From Terriglobia bacterium (GTDB taxonomy: Bacteria; Acidobacteriota; Terriglobia; UBA7540), in assembly GCA_030049455.1 (NCBI GenBank), contig JASIKV010000248.1, positions 1 to 6,179 on the forward strand: 6,179 nt of DNA, given 5' to 3'. The translations under genes and the position numbers were made by a program. Below are positions 1 to 6,179 of the stretch, in pieces. The notes under the pieces were generated by a model. That model made no database searches, had not been told where the DNA came from, and saw only the letters and a program-made list of their open reading frames with translations. Each line of letters begins with the position of its first letter. Positions within the stretch are counted from its first letter, which is position 1.

Positions 1-966
1 CGCACCTGGCAGCAATTTCTGGTCATGCGATTTCTGCTCGGCGTTGCGGAGGGCGGCGTATGGCCGGCCGTGCTGATTCTCCTTTCGCATTGGTTCCCCC
101 GCCGGGAGCGGGCGCGCGCCAACGCCTACTGGATGCTCTGCCTGCCCGTGGCGGTGATTATTTCTTCTCCACTTTCCGGCTGGATCCTGGCGCACTGGAA
201 TTGGCGAGTGCTGTTGATGTCGGAGGGCGCGCTGCCGTTCCTCTGGCTGGTTATTTGGTGGCTCTTCATCAACGACCATCCCCGCGAGGCGCGATGGATT
301 TCGGAAGAAGAGCGCGGTTACCTGGAAGGCGTACTGGAAAAGGAATCCAGCGAGCTCGAGCCCGCCGAGCCGGTGCCATTCCTGCAGGCGCTGGTGAAGC
401 CTGTCGTGCTGATGATGATTGGGATTTACCTGATGTTGACCCTGGGGAATTACGGCATCACTTTCTGGCTTCCCACCGTGCTGGCGAAAGCCGGGCAATT
501 CAGTATTCAGACGGTGAGCCTGCTCTACTTGGTCCCTTACGCGGTGGCCGCGGTCGGCATGGTTTTGGTCTCGCGCCACTCCGACAAAAAGCACGAGCGG
601 CGCCGCCACGTGGCATTTGGTTTGGGCTGGAGCGGAATGTGCATGTTGGCCTGCATCCTTTTTATGGGCCGAGCCCCGGTGTGGGCATTCGCGTCCATCT
701 CGCTTGTTGGTGTTGGATCTTACGGAATGCTGGGTCCTTTCTGGGCGATCCCAACGGAGACCATGCCGCGCTCGATCTCCGGCTCGGCGATGGGGTTGAT
801 CAACGCTTTGGGCAATTTGGGAGGTTACTTCGGCCCGCAGGCCGTGGGATATGTTTTCAATCGCACCGGCGATTTCCGTTACGCCTTCGGCTTGATCTGC
901 CTGGCGTATTTCATGGCATCGATTTTGACGCTGCTTCTGCCTGTGCGAGCAAACCCTAGCACCTGA
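1..966 (+). CDS. MFS transporter, anion:cation symporter (ACS) type, 5'-truncated by window edge
   Basis: This is an inner-membrane secondary transporter, probably importing a small organic anion with protons. The reading frame is open from base 1, so the start lies outside the window. The ATG at 25 falls inside transmembrane segment 4 and is not the true start. The 321 visible residues cover about TM4 to TM12 of a protein that is usually about 430 residues long. Visible landmarks are the TM4 RFLLG motif followed by AEGG (residues 10-18), the basic loop PRRERARANA (33-42), and the central cytoplasmic loop with NDHPREARWISEEER (91-105). That loop matches the 'P-x-A-R-W-L-S-x-E-E-R' pattern of ACS transporters for phthalate, tartrate, glucarate and similar acids. 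A motif-A-like SDKKHERRRH (194-203) lies between TM8 and TM9, and the last helices are rich in Gly and hydrophobic residues. The stop is TGA. The gene converges on the cyclase gene with a 24-base gap. The substrate cannot be read from the sequence. The family call is firm. Confidence 0.92.
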   Translation, partial: RTWQQFLVMRFLLGVAEGGVWPAVLILLSHWFPRRERARANAYWMLCLPVAVIISSPLSGWILAHWNWRVLLMSEGALPFLWLVIWWLFINDHPREARWISEEERGYLEGVLEKESSELEPAEPVPFLQALVKPVVLMMIGIYLMLTLGNYGITFWLPTVLAKAGQFSIQTVSLLYLVPYAVAAVGMVLVSRHSDKKHERRRHVAFGLGWSGMCMLACILFMGRAPVWAFASISLVGVGSYGMLGPFWAIPTETMPRSISGSAMGLINALGNLGGYFGPQAVGYVFNRTGDFRYAFGLICLAYFMASILTLLLPVRANPST

Positions 967-990
967 TCCGTTTCTCTTCCCGCCTTCGAT

Positions 991-1707
991 TTAAACAAGC
1001 GCCACCGCGCGGACCGGTGACCCGGAGCCCTCGCGAATCTTCAGTGGAAATGCCATGAAGATAAAGAAATCCGGAAGCTGATCCAGATTGCACAGGTTTT
1101 CGATAATCAACATCTGCTTTTCCAGGACCACAGGGTGGATTGGCCGCGTGCGAAGCGCTTCCGGTGGGTCCGGCGAAAGCGTGTCAACGCCGAGTGCCGC
1201 GGCTTGCTTCGACAACAGATATTCCGCCGCGTCCATTCCCACTCCCGGCCAGTCTTCGACGTAGGGTTGATTGTCCGGGCGCAATGCCCACTTTGCCGCC
1301 CAGCCAAAATCCAACAACACAATGTCTCCGGCCTGAAGCGCGCCATGCCGATCTTCCCACTCGCGAATGTGGTCTTTGGAAACGTATTCGCCCGCTTGCG
1401 TGCCACGGCAGTCCACCCGCACTCCGCGGCCCATGAGCTTGTCGAGGGGAACATTCTCAATCGTCACGTGAGCGTCCGGCGGAGCATCTCTCAGAAAATG
1501 CGCGGGGGCGTCCACGTGCGTTCCGTTGTGTTCGTGCATCACCAGAAGGTAATGGAGCGAGCGGCCTCCGCGCTCGGGAGCGCTCCAAAGGCTGTGGAAG
1601 AACATCGAGTGTGTGGGGAAATGCGGCATGTGTTCTTCCAAGGTCTGGCTGAGATCGATAAGTCGCCGGTCGCGCAACTTGGGCAAGAGGATAGAGATTT
1701 CACTCAC
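991..1707 (-). CDS. Cyclase family protein (kynurenine formamidase-like metal-dependent hydrolase)
   Basis: The 238-residue protein has the length and motifs of the cyclase family (Pfam PF04199), which includes bacterial arylformamidase KynB, isatin hydrolase and polyketide-cyclase-like proteins. These enzymes hydrolyse amide or lactam bonds with bound divalent metal. The signature HNGTHVDAPAHF lies at residues 60-71 and supplies the likely metal ligands H60, H64 and D66, with H70. Other conserved features are GVDTLSPD (173-180), H191, and E203 in the IIENL segment near the C-terminus. The N-terminal RLIDLSQTLEEHMPHFP (15-31) is the usual opening of the family. I see no signal peptide, so it is probably cytosolic. 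The start is GTG, set by an AAGGA eight bases upstream. It lies 72 bases downstream of the VWA gene on the same strand, so co-transcription is possible but unproven. No tryptophan-degradation genes are visible, so I do not assign it as kynB. The nearby ACS transporter may bring in its substrate, which is inference only. Confidence 0.9.
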   Translation of the reverse strand: MSEISILLPKLRDRRLIDLSQTLEEHMPHFPTHSMFFHSLWSAPERGGRSLHYLLVMHEHNGTHVDAPAHFLRDAPPDAHVTIENVPLDKLMGRGVRVDCRGTQAGEYVSKDHIREWEDRHGALQAGDIVLLDFGWAAKWALRPDNQPYVEDWPGVGMDAAEYLLSKQAAALGVDTLSPDPPEALRTRPIHPVVLEKQMLIIENLCNLDQLPDFFIFMAFPLKIREGSGSPVRAVALV

Positions 1708-1715
1708 GGAGTCCG

Positions 1716-1720
1716 TCCTT
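1716..1720 (-). promoter_or_regulatory. Ribosome binding site AAGGA for the cyclase gene
   Basis: On the minus strand AAGGA is followed by eight bases and then GTG. This supports the GTG at 1705-1707 as the start, and the family's usual N-terminal segment follows closely. Confidence 0.7.
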
Positions 1721-1779
1721 TCCGATGCCGAAATGGCCTGACGAAGGCGCCTGAAATGGTTTGGGGAGTGGAGATTCCG

Positions 1780-2934
1780 TCACGGGTTCGCCAGCGTGGT
1801 GGCAAAGTAGCCGGGCTTCCAGCGCAGAATGACTCCCTTGCGCGAGGTCACAACTTTGATTTGCCGGTAGGTTCCATCCAGATCGTCGCGGATGGGCTTG
1901 TAGCCAATCGTGTATTGCTGGTCCAGATTACGGCCGATCAATTCCAGCGATTCGCCCAGATTCACCAGGCGCTCCGCGGAGAACCTTCCTGTCTCCGCCC
2001 CCAAGCCCTTGTTTTGCGACGTGTCGCCGACCTGTCCGTGAGACAAATAGCCGGTCTCGAGGTCGGTGCCGGGAGAATCACGCAAGGGGTATGAAGGATA
2101 ACCGCCGGTTTCGTTGGAAAGCTCATCCAGCATTTTGTCACCGGGATTTTCATAGCCGTAGGCGGATGTTCCGACCGTATAAACCATGGTCTCCGTCAGG
2201 TGCGCCATGGAAACGGCCTGGTCCAGCGTGTGCTGACTTTGCACATCCAGGCCATCGCTCAGAACCACAAGGATCCGCCGCATGTCCTCCGGCTGGCCGC
2301 TCTTGGCCATCTTATCCCGGCAGGCGGAATAGATCGCATCGTAAAGAGCCTTGCCGCCGCCGGGCTTCAGGCCGTCGATTTTGTCGTGCAACACGTCGGG
2401 GTCGTTCGTAAAGTCCTTGATGACGGAGCTGGAGGAATCAAATGTCTGGAGAAAAATCTGGTTCTTCGTTCCGCCGTCACGCAGAATCTGGTAAACAAAT
2501 TCCGTGGCGGCATCCTTCTCGTAGGAGAGTTGGCGGCGCGCGGAATTGCTGGTGTCAAGAATTAAGCCCACGCGCAGCGGCGTGCTGGACTCGCGTTCGA
2601 AGTGCGTGATTTTCTGCTCGACGCCGTCTTCGAACACCTGGAACTCATTCTGGTTCATATCAATGACCGGCAATCCGCGCTTGTTCAAGGCTGTAAGGGG
2701 AACGTTGACCAGTTCAACCCGAGCCCGAATGGGATTGGTTGCCTGGGTGTGCTCCGGGGGGTGCGGGGCATTAGCCCCCGCCGCGGGCGCGGCAGGTGGT
2801 GTGGCTTGTTGGGCTGGGGCATGGAGCGGCCATATCCCCACGCAGACCGCCGATAAAGCGAGAACGGCGCATGCGCCTCCCAAAATTCTCCTGGTTTTTC
2901 TTGACTCGATTTTCATTTGCCACGCGCTTGGCAT
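1780..2934 (-). CDS. Secreted VWA-domain protein of the 'VWFA-related Acidobacterial domain' family
   Basis: The 384-residue protein appears to be exported. It has a basic n-region (KTRR, 13-16), a hydrophobic stretch (about 18-37) and a likely signal peptidase I site after APA (39-41). A Pro/Ala-rich linker runs to about 67. Next comes the lead-in typical of TIGR03436 proteins, with VELVNVPLTALNKRG (73-87) and FQVFEDGVEQKITHFE (98-113). The VWA domain spans about 120-260, with the metal-site motif DTSNS (127-131) and LSDG (225-228). The usual metal-site threonine in the GGGTALYDA loop is lysine here (K195). The C-terminal YTIGYKP (341-347) and YRQIKV...GYFA tail also fit the family. Such VWA proteins mediate protein or ligand binding outside the cytoplasm, but no specific role is known for this one. 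ATG at 2932-2934 is chosen because GAGGG stands five bases upstream; the in-frame ATG at 2914-2916 has a poorer site. It is divergent from the dehydrogenase and upstream of the cyclase. The family call is strong and is the best taxonomic marker here. Confidence 0.92.
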   Translation of the reverse strand: MPSAWQMKIESRKTRRILGGACAVLALSAVCVGIWPLHAPAQQATPPAAPAAGANAPHPPEHTQATNPIRARVELVNVPLTALNKRGLPVIDMNQNEFQVFEDGVEQKITHFERESSTPLRVGLILDTSNSARRQLSYEKDAATEFVYQILRDGGTKNQIFLQTFDSSSSVIKDFTNDPDVLHDKIDGLKPGGGKALYDAIYSACRDKMAKSGQPEDMRRILVVLSDGLDVQSQHTLDQAVSMAHLTETMVYTVGTSAYGYENPGDKMLDELSNETGGYPSYPLRDSPGTDLETGYLSHGQVGDTSQNKGLGAETGRFSAERLVNLGESLELIGRNLDQQYTIGYKPIRDDLDGTYRQIKVVTSRKGVILRWKPGYFATTLANP

Positions 2935-2939
2935 CCCGG

Positions 2940-2944
2940 CCCTC
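2940..2944 (-). promoter_or_regulatory. Ribosome binding site GAGGG for the VWA gene
   Basis: GAGGG on the minus strand is five bases from the ATG at 2932-2934. A second purine-rich run, GAAGGA, lies a few bases further upstream. The alternative ATG six codons later is preceded only by GCGTGGCAA. This decides for the longer protein, which has six residues ahead of the second Met. Confidence 0.55.
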
Positions 2945-3073
2945 GTTGATTCCTTCGTGTCAATCCCTGAACTTTAAAACTTCATTTTACCGCAATCGAG
3001 GCTCCCGGAAGTAGGCGCAAAGGCGCGGAAGACTTTTATGGAATTGGTGGTAAATTGGTCGCGGCTTCGTGAC

Positions 3074-3077
3074 GGAG
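3074..3077 (+). promoter_or_regulatory. Ribosome binding site GGAG for the dehydrogenase gene
   Basis: GGAG with an eight-base spacer precedes the ATG at 3086. The Rossmann-fold start (beta strand then GLGGMG) follows that ATG at once, as is usual in the family. An in-frame ATG at 3038 also has an SD-like GGAAGA (3027-3032), so a 16-residue N-terminal extension cannot be fully excluded. Confidence 0.6.
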
Positions 3078-3085
3078 AACAAAAC

Positions 3086-3967
3086 ATGGAATTAGGATTT
3101 ATTGGCTTGGGTGGAATGGGAGAACCCATGGCGCGCAATTTGCTGAAAGCGGGCCACTCCCTTCGAGTATACAATCGCACGCGCGCACGCGCAGAGGCCC
3201 TGGCGAGCGCGGGAGCAACGCTGGCGGAATCGCCGGCCGCGGCGTGTTTTTCCGGAACCGTCGCCACCATGCTGGCGGATGACGCTGCCGTGGAAGGCCT
3301 GGTTTTCGGTGACGGTGGCATTCTGAACAGCCTCTCGCGCGGCGGGGTGCACATTTCTCACAGCACCATCAGTGTAAGCCTTTCGCGGCGGATTGCCGAG
3401 GCGCACCAGCAGCACGGGCAGTTTTTCATTGCCGCGCCGGTGTTCGGCCGGCCGGAAGCCGCGCAGGCCGCGCGTCTGGTGGTAATTGCCGCAGGCGCAG
3501 CGGAAGCGATCGAGCGTTGCCGGCCCGCACTGGAGGCCATCGGTAGAAAGCTTGTGGTGCTGGGTTCCGATCCTCCGGCCGCCAATACCTTTAAATTGGC
3601 GGGGAACTTCCTGATCGCGTCGATGCTCGAATCGCTGGGCGAATCCTTCGCGCTTCTGCGAAAATCCGGCGTCGACCCTGCAACATTCCTGGAGGTGATG
3701 GCGGGAACATTCTTTCAATCGCCCATTTATGAGAACTACGGCAAGATCATTGCAGGCCAGCGCTATGAGCCCGCGGGTTTCAAGCTGCGTCTGGGATTGA
3801 AGGACGTTCGATTGGTCCTGGCTGCGGCGGAAGACGCATCTGCACCCATGCCGATTGCCAGCCTGATTCGCGATAATCTGCTCAGTGGCATCGCGCAAGG
3901 GATGGGAGACCTCGACTGGTCCGCCGTGGCGCGAGTGGCAGCGTTGAAATCCGGATTGAAAAGCTGA
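3086..3967 (+). CDS. NAD(P)-dependent oxidoreductase, beta-hydroxyacid dehydrogenase (3-hydroxyisobutyrate dehydrogenase-like) family
   Basis: The 293-residue cytosolic enzyme has the length and two-domain plan of the beta-hydroxyacid dehydrogenases (HIBADH, tartronate semialdehyde reductase, glyoxylate reductase). The N-terminal Rossmann domain opens with GFIGLGGMG (residues 4-12). NRT at 30-32 after the second strand is the pattern associated with a preference for NADP(H) over NAD(H). The catalytic-region serine is in HSTIS (92-96). The usual DAPVSGG-x-x-GA-x-x-G substrate loop is replaced by AAPVFGRPEAAQAARL (116-131). The catalytic lysine is K170 in KLAGN, with N174. The C-terminal helical domain holds the conserved LGLKD (236-240). 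The start at 3086 is favoured over the in-frame ATG at 3038. The gene diverges from the VWA gene across 151 bases. It is followed by a 210-base gap before the quinone reductase, too long to assume an operon. It probably reduces a small aldehyde or keto acid, or oxidises the matching hydroxy acid. The exact substrate is not readable, and the altered loop argues against naming it HIBADH. Confidence 0.9.
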   Translation: MELGFIGLGGMGEPMARNLLKAGHSLRVYNRTRARAEALASAGATLAESPAAACFSGTVATMLADDAAVEGLVFGDGGILNSLSRGGVHISHSTISVSLSRRIAEAHQQHGQFFIAAPVFGRPEAAQAARLVVIAAGAAEAIERCRPALEAIGRKLVVLGSDPPAANTFKLAGNFLIASMLESLGESFALLRKSGVDPATFLEVMAGTFFQSPIYENYGKIIAGQRYEPAGFKLRLGLKDVRLVLAAAEDASAPMPIASLIRDNLLSGIAQGMGDLDWSAVARVAALKSGLKS

Positions 3968-4165
3968 AGAAAATTGCCGGAAGGCTGCGCTGAAGCGCTC
4001 AATGATCTTGATGGGCATTATCCTCCACGGTGGCCGGGCCGGAAGAATGTAAAAGGTGATAAAGTGGTTACTTCGCGAGGGCACGATAAGCGCCGGAGAC
4101 AGGATGAATTGACTCGTGCCGGCATCCGCTAAAGGCGCGGGAGGGGCCGAACCCAGGTGTTGTAG

Positions 4166-4171
4166 AGGAGG
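4166..4171 (+). promoter_or_regulatory. Perfect Shine-Dalgarno AGGAGG for the quinone reductase gene
   Basis: AGGAGG sits inside the run AGAGGAGGAG, six bases before GTG at 4178-4180. It is the strongest ribosome binding site in the window. It fixes the GTG start, and the protein then begins with the MKAIRVHEFGGPEVL pattern typical of quinone reductases. Confidence 0.85.
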
Positions 4172-4177
4172 AGTGCT

Positions 4178-5140
4178 GTGAAAGCGATACGCGTTCATGA
4201 ATTCGGTGGTCCGGAGGTTTTGAACCTGGAAGATGCGCCGGAACCCACAGCCGGTGAATGGCAAGTGGTGGTGCAAGTGAAGGCGGCAGGTGTAAACCCA
4301 TATGACACCTACATGCGCCAGGGAACGTACGCCATCAAGCCGGACCTTCCCTACACGCCCGGCAGCGATGCCGCGGGTATTGTGGAATCGGTGGGCCCGG
4401 GCGTTCAGGGTATCGCGCCGGGCGACCGCGTTTATGTTGGCGGGACCGTTTCCGGCGCCTACGCCGAGAAAACCCTGGCGGACGCCTGGCAGGTGCACCG
4501 GCTCCCCTCCAACATCAGTTTTGCCCAGGGCGCGGGCGTCAACGTTCCCTACGCCACGGCCTATCGTGCCTTGTGGAGAGTTGCGCACGCGCACGCCGGC
4601 GAAACGATTTTCATCCACGGCGCAAGCGGCGGCGTGGGAGTGGCGGCCGTGCAATTGGCGCGCGCCGGCGGCCTGACGGTGATTGGAACAGGGGGCACGG
4701 AGCGCGGCCGCGAGCTGGTGACTTCGCAGGGCGCGCACTACGTTCTCGACCATCGCGCTCCCGGTTACCTCGACGAATTGAGGAGAATCACGATGGGGCG
4801 CGGCCCGGATGTGATTCTGGAAATGCTGGCCAACGTGAACCTGGCGAAAGACCTGAGCGTGCTCGCCCCCAGGGGACGAATCGTGGTCATCGGAAATCGC
4901 GGGAACATTGAAATTAATCCCCGGGAAATCATGCAGCGCGACGCCGCCATTCTCGGCATGGTGCTCTGGAACACCACTCGCCCGGAACTGGCCAGCATTC
5001 ACGCAGGAATTGTCGCCGGACTTGAGAATGGCTCGCTGAGCCCCGTGGTGGGAACGGAACTTCCGCTGGGTGAGGCTGCCCAGGCCCATCGCGCCGTCAT
5101 TGAGCAGAACGCCTACGGCAAAATTGTGCTGGTCCCCTGA
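4178..5140 (+). CDS. NADPH:quinone oxidoreductase, zeta-crystallin-like (zinc-free MDR family)
   Basis: The 320-residue protein belongs to the zinc-independent quinone oxidoreductase branch of the medium-chain dehydrogenase/reductase superfamily. Members use NADPH to reduce quinones or other activated enones. The GroES-like N-terminal domain shows MKAIRVHEFGGPEVL (1-15), AGVNPYDTY (37-45), PYTPGSDAAG (58-67) and GDRVY (82-86). The Rossmann domain carries GASGGVGVAAVQLA (148-161), GTGGTERG (170-177) and NRGNIEINPRE (240-250). The protein has no cysteine at all, so it lacks the cysteine ligands for catalytic and structural zinc found in alcohol dehydrogenases. From memory, segments such as EMLANVNLAKDLS (215-227) and IEINPR closely track vertebrate zeta-crystallin, which suggests orthology rather than a distant MDR relationship. 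It starts with GTG behind a perfect AGGAGG. It is probably transcribed alone: 210 bases separate it from the dehydrogenase upstream, and it converges on the glycosidase gene with a 61-base gap. The likely role is detoxification of quinones or reactive carbonyls in the cytosol. The physiological substrate is unknown. Confidence 0.92.
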   Translation: MKAIRVHEFGGPEVLNLEDAPEPTAGEWQVVVQVKAAGVNPYDTYMRQGTYAIKPDLPYTPGSDAAGIVESVGPGVQGIAPGDRVYVGGTVSGAYAEKTLADAWQVHRLPSNISFAQGAGVNVPYATAYRALWRVAHAHAGETIFIHGASGGVGVAAVQLARAGGLTVIGTGGTERGRELVTSQGAHYVLDHRAPGYLDELRRITMGRGPDVILEMLANVNLAKDLSVLAPRGRIVVIGNRGNIEINPREIMQRDAAILGMVLWNTTRPELASIHAGIVAGLENGSLSPVVGTELPLGEAAQAHRAVIEQNAYGKIVLVP

Positions 5141-5201
5141 ACGCGCTCGCGGGCAGGCTACTCGATCGTCAAAGGGTTTCCAGTTGATTTACGCCCCCTC
5201 C

Positions 5202-6179
5202 TTACTCCAGCGCCACCACCGTTACATCTTCGTAGGGAACGCTGACGGTTAAAGCGCCGTTTTCCAGTCGAAGGGGTTCCTGCGTGTGGATGTCGGTGGC
5301 AAGGCGATAGCGCTGAGGCAACACAAGCCTTTCGGTCTGGTCTTCCGGCGTATCATTAAAGACTGCGAGCAAGCTTCGCTCTGACCCTTCGATCAGTCTC
5401 GGCCGCAATTTGCGTCCTGGAACCGGCGGCAGCGCGTGAGGCGCGATGATCGCGCGCAGCAAGTCAATCCCCGCGTCGCTTCCCGATTCGATCGAAGCGC
5501 CCAGGTTGGTTCCAATGTAATAAACCATTCCTTTTCCCACCGGCTTCCTTGCGGCAACGGTTTGGTCCATGCAGGTGGCGATGGGAGCCGCCGAGGTGAT
5601 TGCGATGGGCGTCAGGTAAGTGTTGGCCCGCACGCTCACCTTCAACGGGCTCGAGAACTGAATGTCCGGCTGGTAGTAGATCAATTCTGCGGGTGCCCGC
5701 GGCACGGCATTCGCCTCCGAGCGAGGGTGCTGATAATAGTTTTCCTTTTCTCGATATCCGAACGCTTCGGCAAGTCCATAGGGCGGAATCACCGGGTTGT
5801 AGAAGCACCGTTCGTCAAAAAGGCCGAACGAAGTCTCCAGGATCAGGGTGGCGCCGTTTTCCACGCAGCGCAGCAGACGCTCGCACGTATCCTTCTTGCC
5901 GATCAGGTGCCAGGGAACGATCACCACCGCGTATGGCGAGCTATCCAGGCCCTGCGGCTCGATAAATTCCGCCCACTGGTCCAACTTCCACAAGGCCTTG
6001 TAATATCCACGGAAAGACTCAACAGAAGGACCCTCATGGCTTGCCATGGCAAACGTCAGGATGGCATTGTCCTGGTCGGTGAGAATCGCTACCCGAGGCT
6101 TTGGCCGGTAATCACGCAGAATGTCCCAATGCTCCTGGATCAGGCGGTTGTTCAAAGCCGCTTCCCGCACCCGGTCCGT
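5202..6179 (-). CDS. GH42-type beta-galactosidase, C-terminal part (trimerisation and C-terminal domains), truncated by window edge
   Basis: The frame is open to the right edge (the first visible residues are TDRVREAALNN), so the N-terminal TIM barrel with the catalytic glutamates lies outside the window. The internal GTG at 6168-6170 is not a true start. The 325 visible residues correspond to the end of the barrel, then the flavodoxin-like trimerisation domain (about 27-227). This begins with KPRVAILTDQDNA and includes VVIVPWHLI, a GATLILETSFGLFDE segment (109-123) and the closing strand GKGMVYYIGTNLG (215-227). A small C-terminal beta domain follows (about 258-325), with LLAVFNDTPEDQTERLVLP and ending in YEDVTVVALE. 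This order matches GH42 beta-galactosidases (PF02449-PF08532-PF08533), which hydrolyse terminal beta-galactosides or arabinosides from plant oligosaccharides. Some uncharacterised proteins share only the trimerisation domain, so the catalytic class is inferred. The stop is TAA. The gene converges on the quinone reductase. I cannot tell whether a signal peptide is present. Confidence 0.82.
   Translation of the reverse strand, partial: TDRVREAALNNRLIQEHWDILRDYRPKPRVAILTDQDNAILTFAMASHEGPSVESFRGYYKALWKLDQWAEFIEPQGLDSSPYAVVIVPWHLIGKKDTCERLLRCVENGATLILETSFGLFDERCFYNPVIPPYGLAEAFGYREKENYYQHPRSEANAVPRAPAELIYYQPDIQFSSPLKVSVRANTYLTPIAITSAAPIATCMDQTVAARKPVGKGMVYYIGTNLGASIESGSDAGIDLLRAIIAPHALPPVPGRKLRPRLIEGSERSLLAVFNDTPEDQTERLVLPQRYRLATDIHTQEPLRLENGALTVSVPYEDVTVVALE

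Noticed and set aside
1738..1755. GCCT/AGGC inverted repeat between the VWA and cyclase genes
   Set aside because: It is a four-pair stem with a five-base loop, mismatched beyond that and without a T-run. It is too weak to call a terminator.
1135..2094. A 319-codon plus-strand open frame opposite the cyclase and the end of the VWA gene
   Set aside because: It crosses two well-supported minus-strand genes, has no domain I recognise, and follows from biased codon use on the opposite strand.
2958..2963. Perfect TTGACA (-35 consensus) on the minus strand upstream of the VWA gene
   Set aside because: It lies only about 24 bases before the ATG, and no -10-like sequence occurs at 16-18 bases; that position overlaps the ribosome binding site. 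A TAAAAT at 2984-2989 could be a -10 but has no matching -35. I could not define a promoter.
3986..3998. Short GCGC-TGAA-GCGC hairpin after the dehydrogenase stop
   Set aside because: The stem is only four to five pairs and no T-tract follows, so it is not a credible intrinsic terminator.
4109..4114. TTGACT resembling a -35 box upstream of the quinone reductase
   Set aside because: The region 16-18 bases downstream reads AAGGCG-like sequence with no -10 resemblance. The 210-base spacer (3968-4177) shows no other promoter, terminator or small gene that I can support.
4117..4124. Eight-base palindrome TGCCGGCA in the spacer before the quinone reductase
   Set aside because: It is a single short GC-rich palindrome in a GC-rich genome, with no second copy and no adjoining promoter, so it cannot be called an operator.
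3092..5089. A 665-codon open frame on the minus strand running across the dehydrogenase, the spacer and the quinone reductase
   Set aside because: Its codons are in exact register with both plus-strand genes, so its stops could arise only where the sense strand has TTA, CTA or TCA, which are rare in this codon usage. The translation is rich in His, Arg and Gly and shows no recognisable fold or motif. The plus-strand genes are certain, so this is a shadow.

Overview
The window is an ordinary, densely coded piece of a moderately GC-rich bacterial chromosome. Six protein genes fill more than 90% of it, and I see no RNA gene, insertion sequence, CRISPR array, phage gene or broken gene. The best clue to the host is the gene at 1780-2934. 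It encodes a secreted von Willebrand factor A (VWA) protein with the N-terminal lead-in and C-terminal tail of the 'VWFA-related Acidobacterial domain' family, which is greatly expanded in Acidobacteriota. The base composition and the mix of sugar and organic-acid catabolism genes fit a soil acidobacterium, but the phylum call rests mainly on this one family.

Layout: (1) 1-966, plus strand: the 3' three quarters of an MFS transporter of the anion:cation symporter type, cut by the left edge. (2) 991-1707, minus strand: a metal-dependent cyclase/kynurenine-formamidase-like hydrolase, convergent with the transporter. (3) 1780-2934, minus strand: the VWA protein, 72 bases upstream of the cyclase and possibly co-transcribed with it. 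(4) A 151-base divergent intergenic region, then 3086-3967, plus strand: a beta-hydroxyacid-dehydrogenase-type NAD(P) oxidoreductase. (5) A 210-base spacer, then 4178-5140, plus strand: a zeta-crystallin-like NADPH:quinone oxidoreductase behind a perfect Shine-Dalgarno sequence. (6) 5202-6179, minus strand: the C-terminal part of a GH42-type beta-galactosidase, cut by the right edge and convergent with the quinone reductase.

The genes do not form one obvious pathway. The transporter and cyclase could handle a small carboxylate or amide, the two reductases act on carbonyl or quinone substrates, and the glycosidase deals with galactosides. These functional links are inference from adjacency only. 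I did not find a previously undescribed system. The most notable points are a lysine where VWA proteins usually carry the metal-site threonine, a rewritten glycine motif in the dehydrogenase, and two possible starts for that dehydrogenase.
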